This document shows positions 45,939-55,367 of a stretch of 64,000 bases of DNA, piece after piece (positions within the stretch are counted from its first letter, which is position 1; each line of letters begins with the position of its first letter). A program made the position numbers and the translations under genes. The stretch is from CBDCMJ01 sp965218875 (GTDB lineage: Bacteria > Chloroflexota > Dehalococcoidia > Lucifugimonadales > UBA3495), in the NCBI GenBank assembly GCA_965218875.1, contig OZ244707.1:1178001-1242000 (forward strand). Direction: 5' to 3'. Under the pieces are notes generated by a model. That model worked only from the letters and a program-made list of their open reading frames with translations, did not search any database and was not told the DNA's origin.

Positions 45939-47810
45939 CTATTCAGCAAAGGATGCGCCGAGAGTTTCCTCATCAGTGCAGCCAGCCTCAACCATGCCTG
46001 CGATGGCGTCCCGTTCCATGCCTTTAACGATTTCAACGATCTTCGGGAGATGCTGAAAGGCTACTGGTGTCATTATCCGGGAAACGTACTCCTCTACTTC
46101 CTCCTGAGACGCACCATCTCCGGGTCCGGGAGCATCGGCCACCACCTTCTCAAAGGCTTTCAGATAGACCACCATAGCATCGTGCCAGTCGGCAAACTCT
46201 TCCGGCGGCTCCACGGATTCAAACAGCTTGATGGCAGCTCGCGTTCGCACCGCGAACTCCTTTAGCGTGAATAGCTCTTCAACGTCGTCATCCGCTTCCC
46301 CTGCCATAGCCGCTTCTGCTTGTCCACAGATTGCCAGGTACTCGTCGGGAGACCTGTGGGAAGTATCTTGCACCTCGGCAACCGGCGTCACTGTGGGCGT
46401 CTCTTCGGTGGGTTTCACGCCGGCGGGCGTACCATTCGCGGGCGCCTTCCCACTCCCACGTGCTCGGGGCGGTGTGGCTCGACCATCGCCATTCCAGCCC
46501 CAGCAGGCAACTGTGCCGTCGGCCCGCACTCCGCAGGTGTGGGAAGCCTTCCCGGCGCTGACGGAAGTGAACACACCATCGGGCGGTGTGGATTGCCCAT
46601 ATTCATTCCAACCCCAGCAGGCGACCGAGCCGTTGGTCTTCACTCCGCAGGTGTGGTACCCCCCGGCGCTGACGAAGATGAACACGCCATCGGGCGGTGT
46701 GGATTGCCCATCTTCGCCCAAGCCCCAGCAGGCGACCGAGCCATTGGTCCACACTCCGCAGGTGTGGTCCTCCCCGGCGCTGACGGAGGTGAACACGCCA
46801 TCGGGCGGTGTGGATTGCCCATATTCATCATAGCCCCAGCAGGCGACCGAGCCGTTGGTCTTCACTCCGCAGGTGTGGCCATTGCCGGCGCTAACTGAGA
46901 CGAATTCACCATCAGGCGCTTTGGATGGTCGGCTGTCCAAGCCCCAGCAGACGACGGTGCCATCGGTCCTCACCCCGCAGGTATGGCAGTACCCGGTGCT
47001 GACATAGCCGAATTTTCCATAGGGAGGTGTGGATTGTCCAACGCCATCGTCGCCCCAGCAGGCGACCGAGCCGTCGACACCAATACCACAAGTATGCTCC
47101 ACCCCGGCGCTTATTGAGGCGAATTCGGCAATCACGCTTCCGTCCTCTCCCAACCCCAGCTCCTTCATTTCCTCTTCAGTGAAGATTGCAGTGTCGATGC
47201 AGCCGGCCTCAACCATGGCAACGATTGCGTCCCGGTCCATGTCCTTGATAATTTCAACGATCTTTGGGTAATGCTGAATACCTACGGGGAGGACTATGTC
47301 GAGAATGTATTCCTCTAATTCATCCTGAGACGCACCCTCTCCGGGTCCGGGAGCATCGGCCACCGTCTTCTGCAACTCTCTCAGATAGATCACCGTGGCA
47401 TCGTGCCAGTTGGCAAACTCTTCCGGCGGTTCCATGGATTCAAATTGTTTGGTGATATCCCGCAGTTCCGCTATGGACTCCTTAAAGGTGAATGGCTCTT
47501 CAGAGGAGTCTTCGGACGCTAGGCCTATTCGTCCACAGATGGCTAGATACTCGTCGGAAGACGTTCGGGAAGTATCTTGCACCTCGGCAACAGGCGTCGC
47601 TGTGGGAGCCTCCTCGGCGGGTTCCCCACCGATGGGTGTGCTATCACTCGGCGCCGTCTCAGCCACTGAGGGGTCGGATGTGACCTGAGCCTTTGCACCG
47701 TTGGGTGTATCATCCGCAGGCGCTGTCTCACTCCCACAGGCGACAAGCGTCACCACGATGACCGGCAGCGCTAGCAGGGTTAGTAGATTGAGCCTTCCGA
47801 CCTTGTCCAT
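45939..47810 (-). CDS. RCC1-like repeat lipoprotein with duplicated flanking domain
   Basis: A 623-residue lipoprotein: signal LLTLLALPVIVVTLVAC with lipobox VTLVAC (Cys about 25), a Thr/Pro/Ala-rich linker, then a helical domain A (EYLAICGRIGLA to MVEAGCID, residues about 86-205), six RCC1-like repeats (residues about 225-455, each with TCGVxxxGxVxCWG), and a second copy of domain A (EYLAICGQAEAA to MVEAGCTD). The paired Cys in each repeat could form disulfides outside the cell. The propeller may bind ligands or partners; no enzyme motif is seen. Decayed sequence continuing in frame after the stop suggests it was once longer. Confidence 0.8.
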   Translation of the reverse strand: MDKVGRLNLLTLLALPVIVVTLVACGSETAPADDTPNGAKAQVTSDPSVAETAPSDSTPIGGEPAEEAPTATPVAEVQDTSRTSSDEYLAICGRIGLASEDSSEEPFTFKESIAELRDITKQFESMEPPEEFANWHDATVIYLRELQKTVADAPGPGEGASQDELEEYILDIVLPVGIQHYPKIVEIIKDMDRDAIVAMVEAGCIDTAIFTEEEMKELGLGEDGSVIAEFASISAGVEHTCGIGVDGSVACWGDDGVGQSTPPYGKFGYVSTGYCHTCGVRTDGTVVCWGLDSRPSKAPDGEFVSVSAGNGHTCGVKTNGSVACWGYDEYGQSTPPDGVFTSVSAGEDHTCGVWTNGSVACWGLGEDGQSTPPDGVFIFVSAGGYHTCGVKTNGSVACWGWNEYGQSTPPDGVFTSVSAGKASHTCGVRADGTVACWGWNGDGRATPPRARGSGKAPANGTPAGVKPTEETPTVTPVAEVQDTSHRSPDEYLAICGQAEAAMAGEADDDVEELFTLKEFAVRTRAAIKLFESVEPPEEFADWHDAMVVYLKAFEKVVADAPGPGDGASQEEVEEYVSRIMTPVAFQHLPKIVEIVKGMERDAIAGMVEAGCTDEETLGASFAE

Positions 47811-48271
47811 GTGTAATCTCCTTAGTCCTGCCTGTTCTTCGGTAAATTCTCATGGGATTTCGAGATTGTGTACCCTGCGGAAGCTCTCCGGCTTCAGAGG
47901 GTCGCCAACTCCCAGATCGACCGGATGGGTGGGGCATATTCCTACTAGAGCGGCGACTGGGACGAAAGCAATGGAGGAGCGTCAAGGCAAAGCAAGGGCT
48001 GTGGAGGAGCTTGGCGGGTCTCACAGCGCCCCGGCTTACCGCCGTGTGTCGTGAGCTACGCGAACGTAAAAATCGGGGGGGATAAGCGTGAAAGTGCCGC
48101 ACACATGGGACGCCTCGGGCGGGCGCGTCACGGTAGCCAGCGCCCGAAGTCCACGCTGTTGCAGTCCAAGCTTTCGCTGCACAACTGACAAGCAAGCAAC
48201 TCCTATTTTGCCGGTAATTCCCTCGCCGCTATACCACTGGGCGTGTGATAACGCCAATGCCCGGCCCTTAC
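47811..48271. other. Intergenic region upstream of the RCC1 lipoprotein, about 460 bp
   Basis: Should contain the lipoprotein promoter near 47811-47900. A frame at 47852-48085 (with ERRLGRKQWRSVKAKQG) has no recognised family. Nothing else found. Confidence 0.45.
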
Positions 48272-48395
48272 GTAACTGTTCAGAGTTGATGAGGTGAATG
48301 CCCACTGAGCGCGAGGACATGGCCTTACTCAAAGCTAAACTGCCCTGTTGGTGACGCTGCTGATCGAGGAGATCTCACGAAGTCTGAACAGTTAC
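48272..48395. mobile_element. 124-bp IS66-like MITE with 8-bp target duplication
   Basis: The ends are GTAACTGTTCAGA (48272-48284) and its exact complement (48383-48395), with partial symmetry extending to about 24 bp. An exact 8-bp direct repeat GCCCTTAC flanks it (48264-48271 and 48396-48403). GTAA ends and an 8-bp duplication are features of the IS66 family. No coding capacity. Confidence 0.88.
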
Positions 48396-48520
48396 GCCCT
48401 TACGGGTTAGTCTTGGGTGGAGACTTTTTCAGTTCAGGCTCGCTGGCCATTGCAGTGCCGGGTAAGCCCTCGCTCCGACCACAAAACCACCTCGTACACA
48501 ATGGCTTGCAAGACCTTACC

Positions 48521-49734
48521 CAGGGCTATCGCATGGGAAGGTTGGCGAATTGAGTTAGCAAGGTAGCCAGGAATGCATTGTCCCAGCCAGCCCGTTTGAG
48601 TTTGCCCCGCATTGACCCCTTGCTGGGTTCCAGGCGAGCCAGGTTGAGCGCCAGTTTACGAAGCAAAGCCAGGTTTTCGGCGCAGTTGCCCTTGCGGTTT
48701 CTGGCCTGGTCTTCGTTAAACACTACGTCCAGAGACCAATGCAGCCTGTTCTCAATGCCCCAATGGCTACGCACGATGTCATTGAAGCGCTCCGGTCTAA
48801 AGACCTGGCTCATCAGGTAGTAACGGGTCTCTACACTGGTCTGGTCGTACAGATGGCGGCTGGCAGTTACCTTACCTATTGCTTTCAAGCTGGGCCAATG
48901 GTGTATATCCTGCAGCCAAGCCACGTCGCCGCTGACGCCGGCGGTGCGGGTCTCGACCCGGCCGTGCCCCTTGCTCACCTCGGTAGCCTCAGCCAAGGGA
49001 GTGTCTGGGTCGTCCAGGAACAAACGCACCTCGTCGTTCAAGGTCCCCTGATTGCCCTTGAGGGTCAGCACGTAATCCGCCGACTGCTCCCTTACCAGTT
49101 GGGCCACCTGGCGTTGACAGTGCATGGCATCGGCGGTGACCACCGTCCCCGATAAAGACAGCAGTTCCAAGAGTTTGGGTACGGCGGTGATCTCGTTGGA
49201 TTTGCCCTCCACGGCCAGTTGGCCCAGCGCCAGCCGTTGCTCCGCCGCCCAGGCGCTGACCAGATGCAACGGGGAGGTCCCTTCCGCCCGGTCGTAGGAC
49301 CGGCGCAGGGTCTTTCCGTCCAGGGCCACCACTCCCTGGCAAGCTTGGGCGAACTGTTCCATGAAGCCCAGGAACCAGGCGTGGAATGCCTCCGGGTCCA
49401 GCAGCCGGAATATTCGGGAGAAGGTATCGTGGCTGGGAATTCCGTTTTCCAGCTTCAGAAAGCCCTCGAGAAACTCTCGCTTCGCCCGGCCAAACAAGGC
49501 CATGTCGGTGCATGTTTCCCCACCGCACAACACAGAGTGCACAGGGCTATTACCAGTATGTCGTGCAACGAGTGCTGTTGGCCGCTGACCCTCCGTGGGT
49601 CGTTCAGACCCTCAAACACATTCCCCATTTCCCCCATCATCCCTTCCTCCACCCAATTGCCGCACTTCTGCTGCCTATCCTCGGCAGCCCTTTACTATTC
49701 TAATCATCCCCTATTCCCTCATGCGATAGCCCTG
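48521..49734 (-). mobile_element. ISAs1-type insertion sequence
   Basis: About 1.2 kb with perfect 15-bp inverted ends CAGGGCTATCGCATG (48521-48535 and complement at 49720-49734). No target duplication is seen, so one flank may have been rearranged. Confidence 0.9.
48526..49652 (-). pseudogene. ISAs1-family transposase, frameshifted near its 5' end
   Basis: The main part (from 49542) encodes an ISAs1 transposase: ENGIPSHDTFSRIFRLLDP, then CQGVVALDGKTLRRSYD (Asp), VTADAMHCQRQVAQLV (Asp) and SHWGIENRLHWSLDVVFNEDQ (Glu). The true N-terminus (NVFEGLNDPRRVSGQQHSLHDIL, from about 49652) lies in another frame, joined near 49540 at HSLHDILVIALC. One frameshift therefore disrupts the gene. Confidence 0.85.
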
Positions 49735-50026
49735 GGGGGAAGAGGCCGGGACATGATTGAAAAGTGCCCGGCCGCCCTGGGCATGGCCGTGCTGCGCCCG
49801 CTTCTGCAATTCCGACAGAGCGCCCCACTCTGTCATTCCGCTGGAGCGCAGCGACGAGGAATCTTGTGTGATGGGGAAGCGCTAAAGTGTGGGGGTCAAG
49901 GTGCGGCAGGCCGAAGGAATCATGGTCCTAAAGACCGAAGTTTAGCGTGAGCCGCCGCACCCATGCTCATTAAAGCCCGAACAGTTGCCCGGGTCAACGA
50001 GCCCGAACCTGCAAGAAGGGGATGAC
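49735..50026. other. Intergenic region between ISAs1 and IS110 elements
   Basis: Contains a GTCATTCC palindrome and no recognisable gene. The segment just before 50027 may be the non-coding left end of the IS110 element. Confidence 0.45.
49832..49864. repeat. Dispersed GTCATTCC palindrome
   Basis: Differs from the copy at 28981-29013 by a single base (GCGCAGCG for GCGAAGCG). Confidence 0.85.
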
Positions 50027-51081
50027 ATGAGTACAGACGTGGTGATGGGAGTGGATGTAAGGGCAAGTTCCTGGACTTTCACATCTTGCCCCAAGACCGT
50101 GCCGGGAGGTTGACCAACGACCCCGACGGGGTCCGGGAGGCGGTGGACTTGGCCCGGGAGTCGGGCGTGGGTCTCATCGTGATGGAGTCCACCGGTCGCC
50201 TGGAGACCGCCCTCGCTGCGGAGTGCGGCCTCCGTCAGATGCCGGTGGCGGTAATAAATCCCAGACAGATAAGGGACTTCGCCCGGTCCACGGGCAGACT
50301 GGCCAAGACCGACGCTCTGGACGCCCAGGTCATCGCCCGGTTCGCCGCCGCCGTGAGACCCCAGGTCCGCCGTCTCCCTGACGGCGAGGCGGCCCGGCTC
50401 AAGGCTCTGGTGGCCCGCAGGCAGCAGATCATCGACATGCGGACCGCCGAGTCCAATCGTCTCACCCGCGCCCCCCAAGCCCTCTGCCCGGGCCTGGAGA
50501 GGCACATCGAGTATCTCACCCGGGAACTGGAGGACCTGGACCGGGAGATGGAGGACTTCATCGGCAAGAGCGCCGTCTGGAAGGGGAAAGCCAAGCTGCT
50601 GAAGGGCGTTCCCGGTATAGGGAACGTGTCCTGCCTGACCCTTCTGGGGGCGCTCCCGGAACTGGGCAGCCTGAACCGGAGGGAGATAGCCGCCCTGGTG
50701 GGGGTGGCGCCGTTGAACCGGGACAGCGGAACACATAGGGGAAAACGGAGCACCTGGGGAGGGAGGGCCGGCGTGAGAAGGGTGTTGTACATGGCGGCCC
50801 TGAGCGCCCGGGTCCACAACCCGCTGATCCGGGAGTTTTACCAACGTCTGAGGGAAAACGGCAAGCCGGGGAAGGTGGCATTGGTGGCCTGTATGCGAAA
50901 GCTGTTGACCATGGTCAACGCCATGGTGCGGGACGGTACACCCTGGGAACAACCCCGTCACACCGCCAACCCTTCCCTTGGTCAACACAGTTGCTCAACT
51001 CCTTGCGCGCAAGCGGGGCTGCTGGTGAATGGGCCGTGCTCCAGCGGGGGAGTTTGGATTCCTCGGCGGTGCTCGGAATGA
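50027..51081 (+). pseudogene. IS110-family transposase, frameshifted near its 5' end
   Basis: The start MSTDVVMGVDV (ATG 50027, after AAGGGGATGAC) gives the first part of the DEDD RuvC-like domain; the frame then shifts near 50060 into LDFHILPQDRAGRL. The rest shows IVMESTGRLETALA, KTDALDAQVIARFA, and the C-terminal Transposase_20 region LLKGVPGIGNVSCLTLLGALPELG with LNRDSGTHRGKRST. The last 40 residues run into unrelated DNA and a GTCATTCC palindrome, so the natural end of the ORF is also altered. IS110 elements lack inverted ends, and the borders are undefined. Confidence 0.82.
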
Positions 51082-51082
51082 C
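51057..51082. repeat. Dispersed GTCATTCC-type palindrome, inverted copy
   Basis: Reads GTCATTCCGAGCACC...GAGGAATC on the reverse strand; it lies at the end of the IS110 remnant. Confidence 0.75.
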
Positions 51083-51346
51083 AGGGGGCGGGGGTTTCGC
51101 GATGGCGGGGCCGAGGGTTTCGGAATTGCCGGGTTGTGGAGGAGTCAGGAGTGAAGTGGAGGGAGTGCGCTCGGAGTGGGCGTTGGGGGTGGGGCGTTGG
51201 TGCGTTAGGAGTGGCGGGTTGGGAACGACCCGGCGGGGGCCGGGAATGGGCGGGGAGGCGGTCATGGACTTGCCCGCGGACGGCCTGCATACTAATATAC
51301 TTCCTGAGAAACTTCAGAACCTTATCCTCGGGAGCGACGACAGGGC

Positions 51347-52315
51347 ATGAGAGCAGCGAGACTGGCCGGGCCTAAGCACTTCGAAATCCTCGACACCGAC
51401 ATGCCGACGGCCGGGGACGGCCAGTGCCTCGTCAAGCTGGAGCGGGTCTCCGTCTGCGGCAGCGACATCCGGCACGGCTACCAGGTTCACCCGGAGGAGC
51501 ACTATCCGATGGACCTCGGGGCCCCCTGTCACGAACTGGCCGGGGTCGTGGTGGAGAGTCGGACCGACGACATCCACGAGGGGCAAAGGGCCATCGTCAT
51601 CCCCGAGCGCGGCACGGGCGGCCTGATGGAGTACATCGTCTCCAGCCCGGGCCGGATGATCCCCCTTCCGGATGAAGGCTCTCTGGACGAATGGGTCATG
51701 TGCCAGCCGTCCGGGACGGTGCTCTACTCCTGCCAGCAGATGCCCAATCTCCTGGGGAAGAACGTTCTCGTTCTGGGCCAGGGCAGCATTGGCCTGAGCT
51801 TCACCATGATCATATCGCGGGGCGGCGCGCGAAACGTTATCGGGGCCGATCTGTTAGACTACCGTTTGGAGAGATCCCGGGAATTTGGAGCGACTCACAC
51901 GGTGAACCCCGACCGGGAAGACATCGCCGAGGCGGTGCAGGAGATTACCCAGGGTCAAGGACCGGACGTGGTGGTGGAGGCGGCGGGCTACCCGGATACC
52001 TTCAATATGTGCTTCCGGCTGGTCCGGCAATTCGGCACCATCATCGTCTTTGGAGTTCAGTCGGACGATTTCGTGCCGGTGGAGCACAATTGGCTGCTGG
52101 ACAAGCAGCCCAGGATCATTCCCACCACTGGAGCGCGCAGCGGCGACCCCACCGCGCACATCAAGGAGATCGTGGGACTCCGGCAGCGCGGCTGGTGCGA
52201 CCCCGGCGCGTTGATCACCCACCGGATGGGGTTTTCCCAGGTGCAATCTGCCTATGACATGTACGAGCAAAGGCAGGACAACATCATCAAAGTGGTCATG
52301 GACATCAACCAGTAA
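51347..52315 (+). CDS. Medium-chain dehydrogenase/reductase (zinc alcohol dehydrogenase-like)
   Basis: A 322-residue NAD(P)-dependent dehydrogenase. The catalytic-zinc Cys is in SVCGSDIRHG (near residue 37) with the region PCHELAGVV matching the G-H-E motif. The cofactor fold is LVLGQGSIGLSFTMII. The structural-zinc four-Cys loop of classical enzymes is absent, and the N-terminal domain is short, resembling sorbitol/threonine-dehydrogenase-like relatives. ATG start. Substrate unknown. Confidence 0.88.
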   Translation: MRAARLAGPKHFEILDTDMPTAGDGQCLVKLERVSVCGSDIRHGYQVHPEEHYPMDLGAPCHELAGVVVESRTDDIHEGQRAIVIPERGTGGLMEYIVSSPGRMIPLPDEGSLDEWVMCQPSGTVLYSCQQMPNLLGKNVLVLGQGSIGLSFTMIISRGGARNVIGADLLDYRLERSREFGATHTVNPDREDIAEAVQEITQGQGPDVVVEAAGYPDTFNMCFRLVRQFGTIIVFGVQSDDFVPVEHNWLLDKQPRIIPTTGARSGDPTAHIKEIVGLRQRGWCDPGALITHRMGFSQVQSAYDMYEQRQDNIIKVVMDINQ

Positions 52316-52350
52316 CCGGGGGCCCAAAAAAATGAGTTGGGGGGTGGATC

Positions 52351-53208
52351 GTGGAACCGGCTTTGGAAGTGAGGATGGTGCGGGAAAACCTGGCCTTGGC
52401 CATGGCGCAGTGGGCCGGAACGAAGAAGGGCCTCATTACCAAGGACCACTTACCCACCGGCCGGGCCTTTGTGCCCACCCACGACGGCAGGCTGGCTGAG
52501 GTATTCAATCCCCTGGAGTTGACGGGCAGCCTGGACTTGGTCCGCTGCGTTAGTAACCAGGTCCGCGGCGCCGTGGCTTTCTCCTCAATGCTGGCCCACG
52601 GCGTTCTCAAGCAGGCGTTCGGGGACCCTATGCGGGATGGCCTCGACCCGGACCTAAGCGCCGCTTCCTGCGCCGTGTATTTGCTGAACAACGCGATGCG
52701 GCGGAACATGCTGGCCCCGGTGTGGGACTGTCCCAAGGGATACGGTCGCCGCTTTGACGTTAGCCCAATCTCTTTCGTTCTGGACGCGTCGCATCTGGAC
52801 GAAAGGCCCGTGTTGTGGGAGCACTTTGGCGGCCTCGAGAAGTATCTCGAACTGCTGGAGTATTGCGCCCAGCAGTTGGAGCACCCGGAGGCCCACTTTC
52901 TCCCGGCCCAGGACAAGGTCGCAGAGACCGGTCCCAACGGCTCGGCCCGGCTCGTGGCGGCGTCCAACGGCTACTCGGCGGTGGGCGCGTTCCTAGAGGC
53001 TTCCTGCGTCGTCGACCCGGAAGCCTACACCATAGCCGGAGAGCTGTACGGTCAATACCTGGCCTGGTGCCGGGAGACCGGCCAACCCTCCCTGGCCCAA
53101 CGGAGCTTCGGCATTACCCTCACCAAGCTGGGGTTCGTGCGCAAACGCCGAGGCAGGGGACGTCACTGGTGGAAGGGGTTGGAGCCGGCCAAAGCGCCGG
53201 TTGGCTGA
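52351..53208 (+). CDS. Hypothetical protein with phage primase-type C-terminal domain
   Basis: A 285-residue soluble protein. Residues about 225-275 (YTIAGELYGQYLAWCRETG, then LAQRSFGITLTKLGFVRKRRGRG) resemble the winged-helix D5/P4-type domain at the end of phage primase-helicases, where it binds DNA. The preceding 220 residues are not recognised; they lack the primase and helicase motifs. GTG start after GGGGGGTGG, 35 bp after the dehydrogenase. It could be a domesticated regulator or a phage leftover. Confidence 0.55.
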   Translation: MEPALEVRMVRENLALAMAQWAGTKKGLITKDHLPTGRAFVPTHDGRLAEVFNPLELTGSLDLVRCVSNQVRGAVAFSSMLAHGVLKQAFGDPMRDGLDPDLSAASCAVYLLNNAMRRNMLAPVWDCPKGYGRRFDVSPISFVLDASHLDERPVLWEHFGGLEKYLELLEYCAQQLEHPEAHFLPAQDKVAETGPNGSARLVAASNGYSAVGAFLEASCVVDPEAYTIAGELYGQYLAWCRETGQPSLAQRSFGITLTKLGFVRKRRGRGRHWWKGLEPAKAPVG

Positions 53209-53452
53209 TTCGCCCCCCGGTGCCGCCCGGGCGGTATAGGCTCAGCCGTCCGGCCCGGACGGCTCCGGCGAAGTCTTTCAACATCCCGGTTGGGACAGGT
53301 TGTTGCAGCAGAGCTGCAGGCCGCGCACCCTGGCGGCCATGTTGACCACCACCAGGACTAGCTTTCGGCCCAACGGTATTGACCGGCACAAGTTGGCTAT
53401 AACGGCCACGTCTACTCCCCGTTCTTGGACCCTGGCGATAGGGTCCGGGCGG

Positions 53453-54160
53453 CTACCGCCCTCGCTCGTCTCCCCAAAGCAGGATGTGAAGCCTCGTGGA
53501 GAATCTAAGTCCCTGTTCGATGCAGACCTGGGACAACCACCGGCCGGCAGTCTGTACCTGGTCGGCAGTGCAACCTTGAGGCATCAGCATGACGCGTTCC
53601 CTAGGCAGCCCGTAGCAGTCTCTGACCGCAAGCACCTCATCGACGTCCCCAGGCTCCGCCACCACGAACTTGAAGTAGGCGTGGGCAAGCCGGGCGAAGG
53701 CCGCCAAGGCCCGGGGCTGTTGCCGCCGCTCGCGAGGGTTGCCCGAATTCCCCAGCTTGGGCGACACGTTCCATTGGTCTACGTGCCGCACTAGCTGGGG
53801 AGTGGGCGCGATGGTGCCGTTGGTTTCTACCTCGAACCGGAATCCCCGCTGGGCCAGGGCGCTCACCAGGGGCGCCAGATGGGCCTGTTGGAGCAGCGGC
53901 TCGCCCCCGGTTATCACCAAGCTGCGGCAGGGAGACTCCAGGATGCGCCGCTCCACGTCGCCGGTGTCCAGGGACACCACTTCTTTCGCGTAGTCGTGCC
54001 GCGACCAGTCCCAGGTGTACTTGGTATCGCACCAATCGCAGGCCAGGTTGCAGGTGGCCAAACGGAGGAACACCGAGGGAGTACCCATGGTGGGGCCTTC
54101 CCCCTGTAGCGAGGTGAATATCTCCGGCTGCCCGTTGGGTTGCCTGCTTACCCGTAGCAC
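53453..54160 (-). CDS. queE: 7-carboxy-7-deazaguanine synthase QueE
   Basis: A 235-residue radical SAM enzyme converting 6-carboxytetrahydropterin to 7-carboxy-7-deazaguanine, the ring-contraction step of queuosine synthesis. The cluster motif is CNLACDWCD (Cys37, 41, 44) within FLRLATCNLACDWCDTKYTWDW, and the N-terminal IFTSLQGEGPTMG is characteristic. GTG start directly abutting the queC stop; last gene of the operon. Confidence 0.95.
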   Translation of the reverse strand: MLRVSRQPNGQPEIFTSLQGEGPTMGTPSVFLRLATCNLACDWCDTKYTWDWSRHDYAKEVVSLDTGDVERRILESPCRSLVITGGEPLLQQAHLAPLVSALAQRGFRFEVETNGTIAPTPQLVRHVDQWNVSPKLGNSGNPRERRQQPRALAAFARLAHAYFKFVVAEPGDVDEVLAVRDCYGLPRERVMLMPQGCTADQVQTAGRWLSQVCIEQGLRFSTRLHILLWGDERGR

Positions 54161-54910
54161 CTAGCTCGCGGCCTCCAAACGCCTCAACAGGGGGTCCGGC
54201 AGGCCCGCCTCTTGGAAGCCCCGGGCCCGCAGGACGCAACTGTCGCAAGTCCCGCAGGGAATGGCCCCGCCGTCGTAGCAGCTCCAGGTGAGTTCCAGCG
54301 GCGCGCTCAACTCCACCGCCATCCGCACGATGTCGGCCTTGGACATGTGGATAATGGGGGTCTGGACCTGCATGGCCACATTGTACTCGGTCCACACCTT
54401 GCTGCCGTAGCGGATGGCCCCGGACATTTGGTCGAAGAACTCCGGGCGACAGTCGGGGTAGCCGCTGTAGTCCACGGCGTTGGGGGCCATGAACAGGTGC
54501 GCGGCTATGTCGCCGGGAGGGACTTGTTCCACCTCGATGGCGTGGAGCAGCCGGCTCTCCAGGAATGCGGCGGCCAGGGTGAGGAAGAAAGTGTTGCGCA
54601 GCGGCACGTAGGTGATAGGAACGCTCCCGCCGGTGCTGCGGTCCGGCGGCCCGCCGGGGATGGGAAAGCTGCGCGGATTGGTGAGGGCCGAGTACCAGGC
54701 CGCCTCGCGAAAGAAGGAGATGTCCAGCAGGCGGTGCTCGACGCCAAACGCGGCGGCTATCTCGGCCGCGCAGTCCACCTCCTTGCTGTGGCTTTGCCCG
54801 TATTTGAAGGTCAGCGCCGTAAGGTCGTCGCAGACGCCCAGGGCGTACGCGGTGACCGTGGTTGAATCCAGGCCTCCCGACAGCAGGGTGACGCCGTAGC
54901 TTTTCGCCAT
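54161..54910 (-). CDS. queC: 7-cyano-7-deazaguanine synthase QueC
   Basis: A 249-residue ATP-dependent enzyme making preQ0 from 7-carboxy-7-deazaguanine and ammonia. The PP-loop is LLSGGLDSTT (residues about 8-17) and the zinc site is formed by four Cys in TWSCYDGGAIPCGTCDSCVLR near the C-terminus. ATG 54910 is chosen; the frame is open to 54973 but overlaps queD. Tightly packed between queD and queE. Confidence 0.95.
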   Translation of the reverse strand: MAKSYGVTLLSGGLDSTTVTAYALGVCDDLTALTFKYGQSHSKEVDCAAEIAAAFGVEHRLLDISFFREAAWYSALTNPRSFPIPGGPPDRSTGGSVPITYVPLRNTFFLTLAAAFLESRLLHAIEVEQVPPGDIAAHLFMAPNAVDYSGYPDCRPEFFDQMSGAIRYGSKVWTEYNVAMQVQTPIIHMSKADIVRMAVELSAPLELTWSCYDGGAIPCGTCDSCVLRARGFQEAGLPDPLLRRLEAAS

Positions 54911-54927
54911 TGTCCCTACTTCCCAGG

Positions 54928-55347
54928 CTACCGGTCTTCCCGATACTCGGCGTACTGGTCGGAGGATTCCCAAAGCCTGACCATGGCGGGGGCCGTTCCG
55001 CAGAGTTCGGTCACCTTATGGAACAGCTCCCGGCTCAACACCTCGCAGGAGGGGTTCTCCGAGTCCAACAGGTATAGCCTGCCCTGGGCCGCGGGGGCCA
55101 GCCCGGAGATTAACTCGGCGTCTAAGCTGTTTACCAGGAAGGCATGGTCCCAATGGTCGTCGATCCACCGCTTCACCCGGTCCTTGAGGTCGGTGAAGTC
55201 GAACACTAGGCCCAGCGAGTCCAGCGACGGTGCCTGCAAGAATATCTCGGCGCAATAGGTATGGCCGTGAGGAAACGCGCACTTGCCCGGGTAGTCCAGC
55301 AGCCGGTGACCGCTGTCGAAGCGGATTTCGATTCGGATGGAGTGCAT
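54928..55347 (-). CDS. queD: 6-carboxy-5,6,7,8-tetrahydropterin synthase QueD
   Basis: A 139-residue enzyme that turns 7,8-dihydroneopterin triphosphate into 6-carboxytetrahydropterin. Zinc ligands are His14, His27 and His29 (SGHRLLDYPGKC, FPHGHTY) and the catalytic Cys is Cys23. The C-terminal catalytic Glu is in VRLWESSDQYAEY. It lies 20 bp after queF. Confidence 0.94.
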   Translation of the reverse strand: MHSIRIEIRFDSGHRLLDYPGKCAFPHGHTYCAEIFLQAPSLDSLGLVFDFTDLKDRVKRWIDDHWDHAFLVNSLDAELISGLAPAAQGRLYLLDSENPSCEVLSRELFHKVTELCGTAPAMVRLWESSDQYAEYREDR

Positions 55348-55367
55348 CTGTCGTGGTCGTAGGCGGT

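Noticed and set aside
53209..53452. Possible transposase fragment before queE
   Set aside because: A short frame (FRPNGIDRHKLAIT) vaguely recalls IS110 N-termini, but it is too short and lacks supporting motifs.
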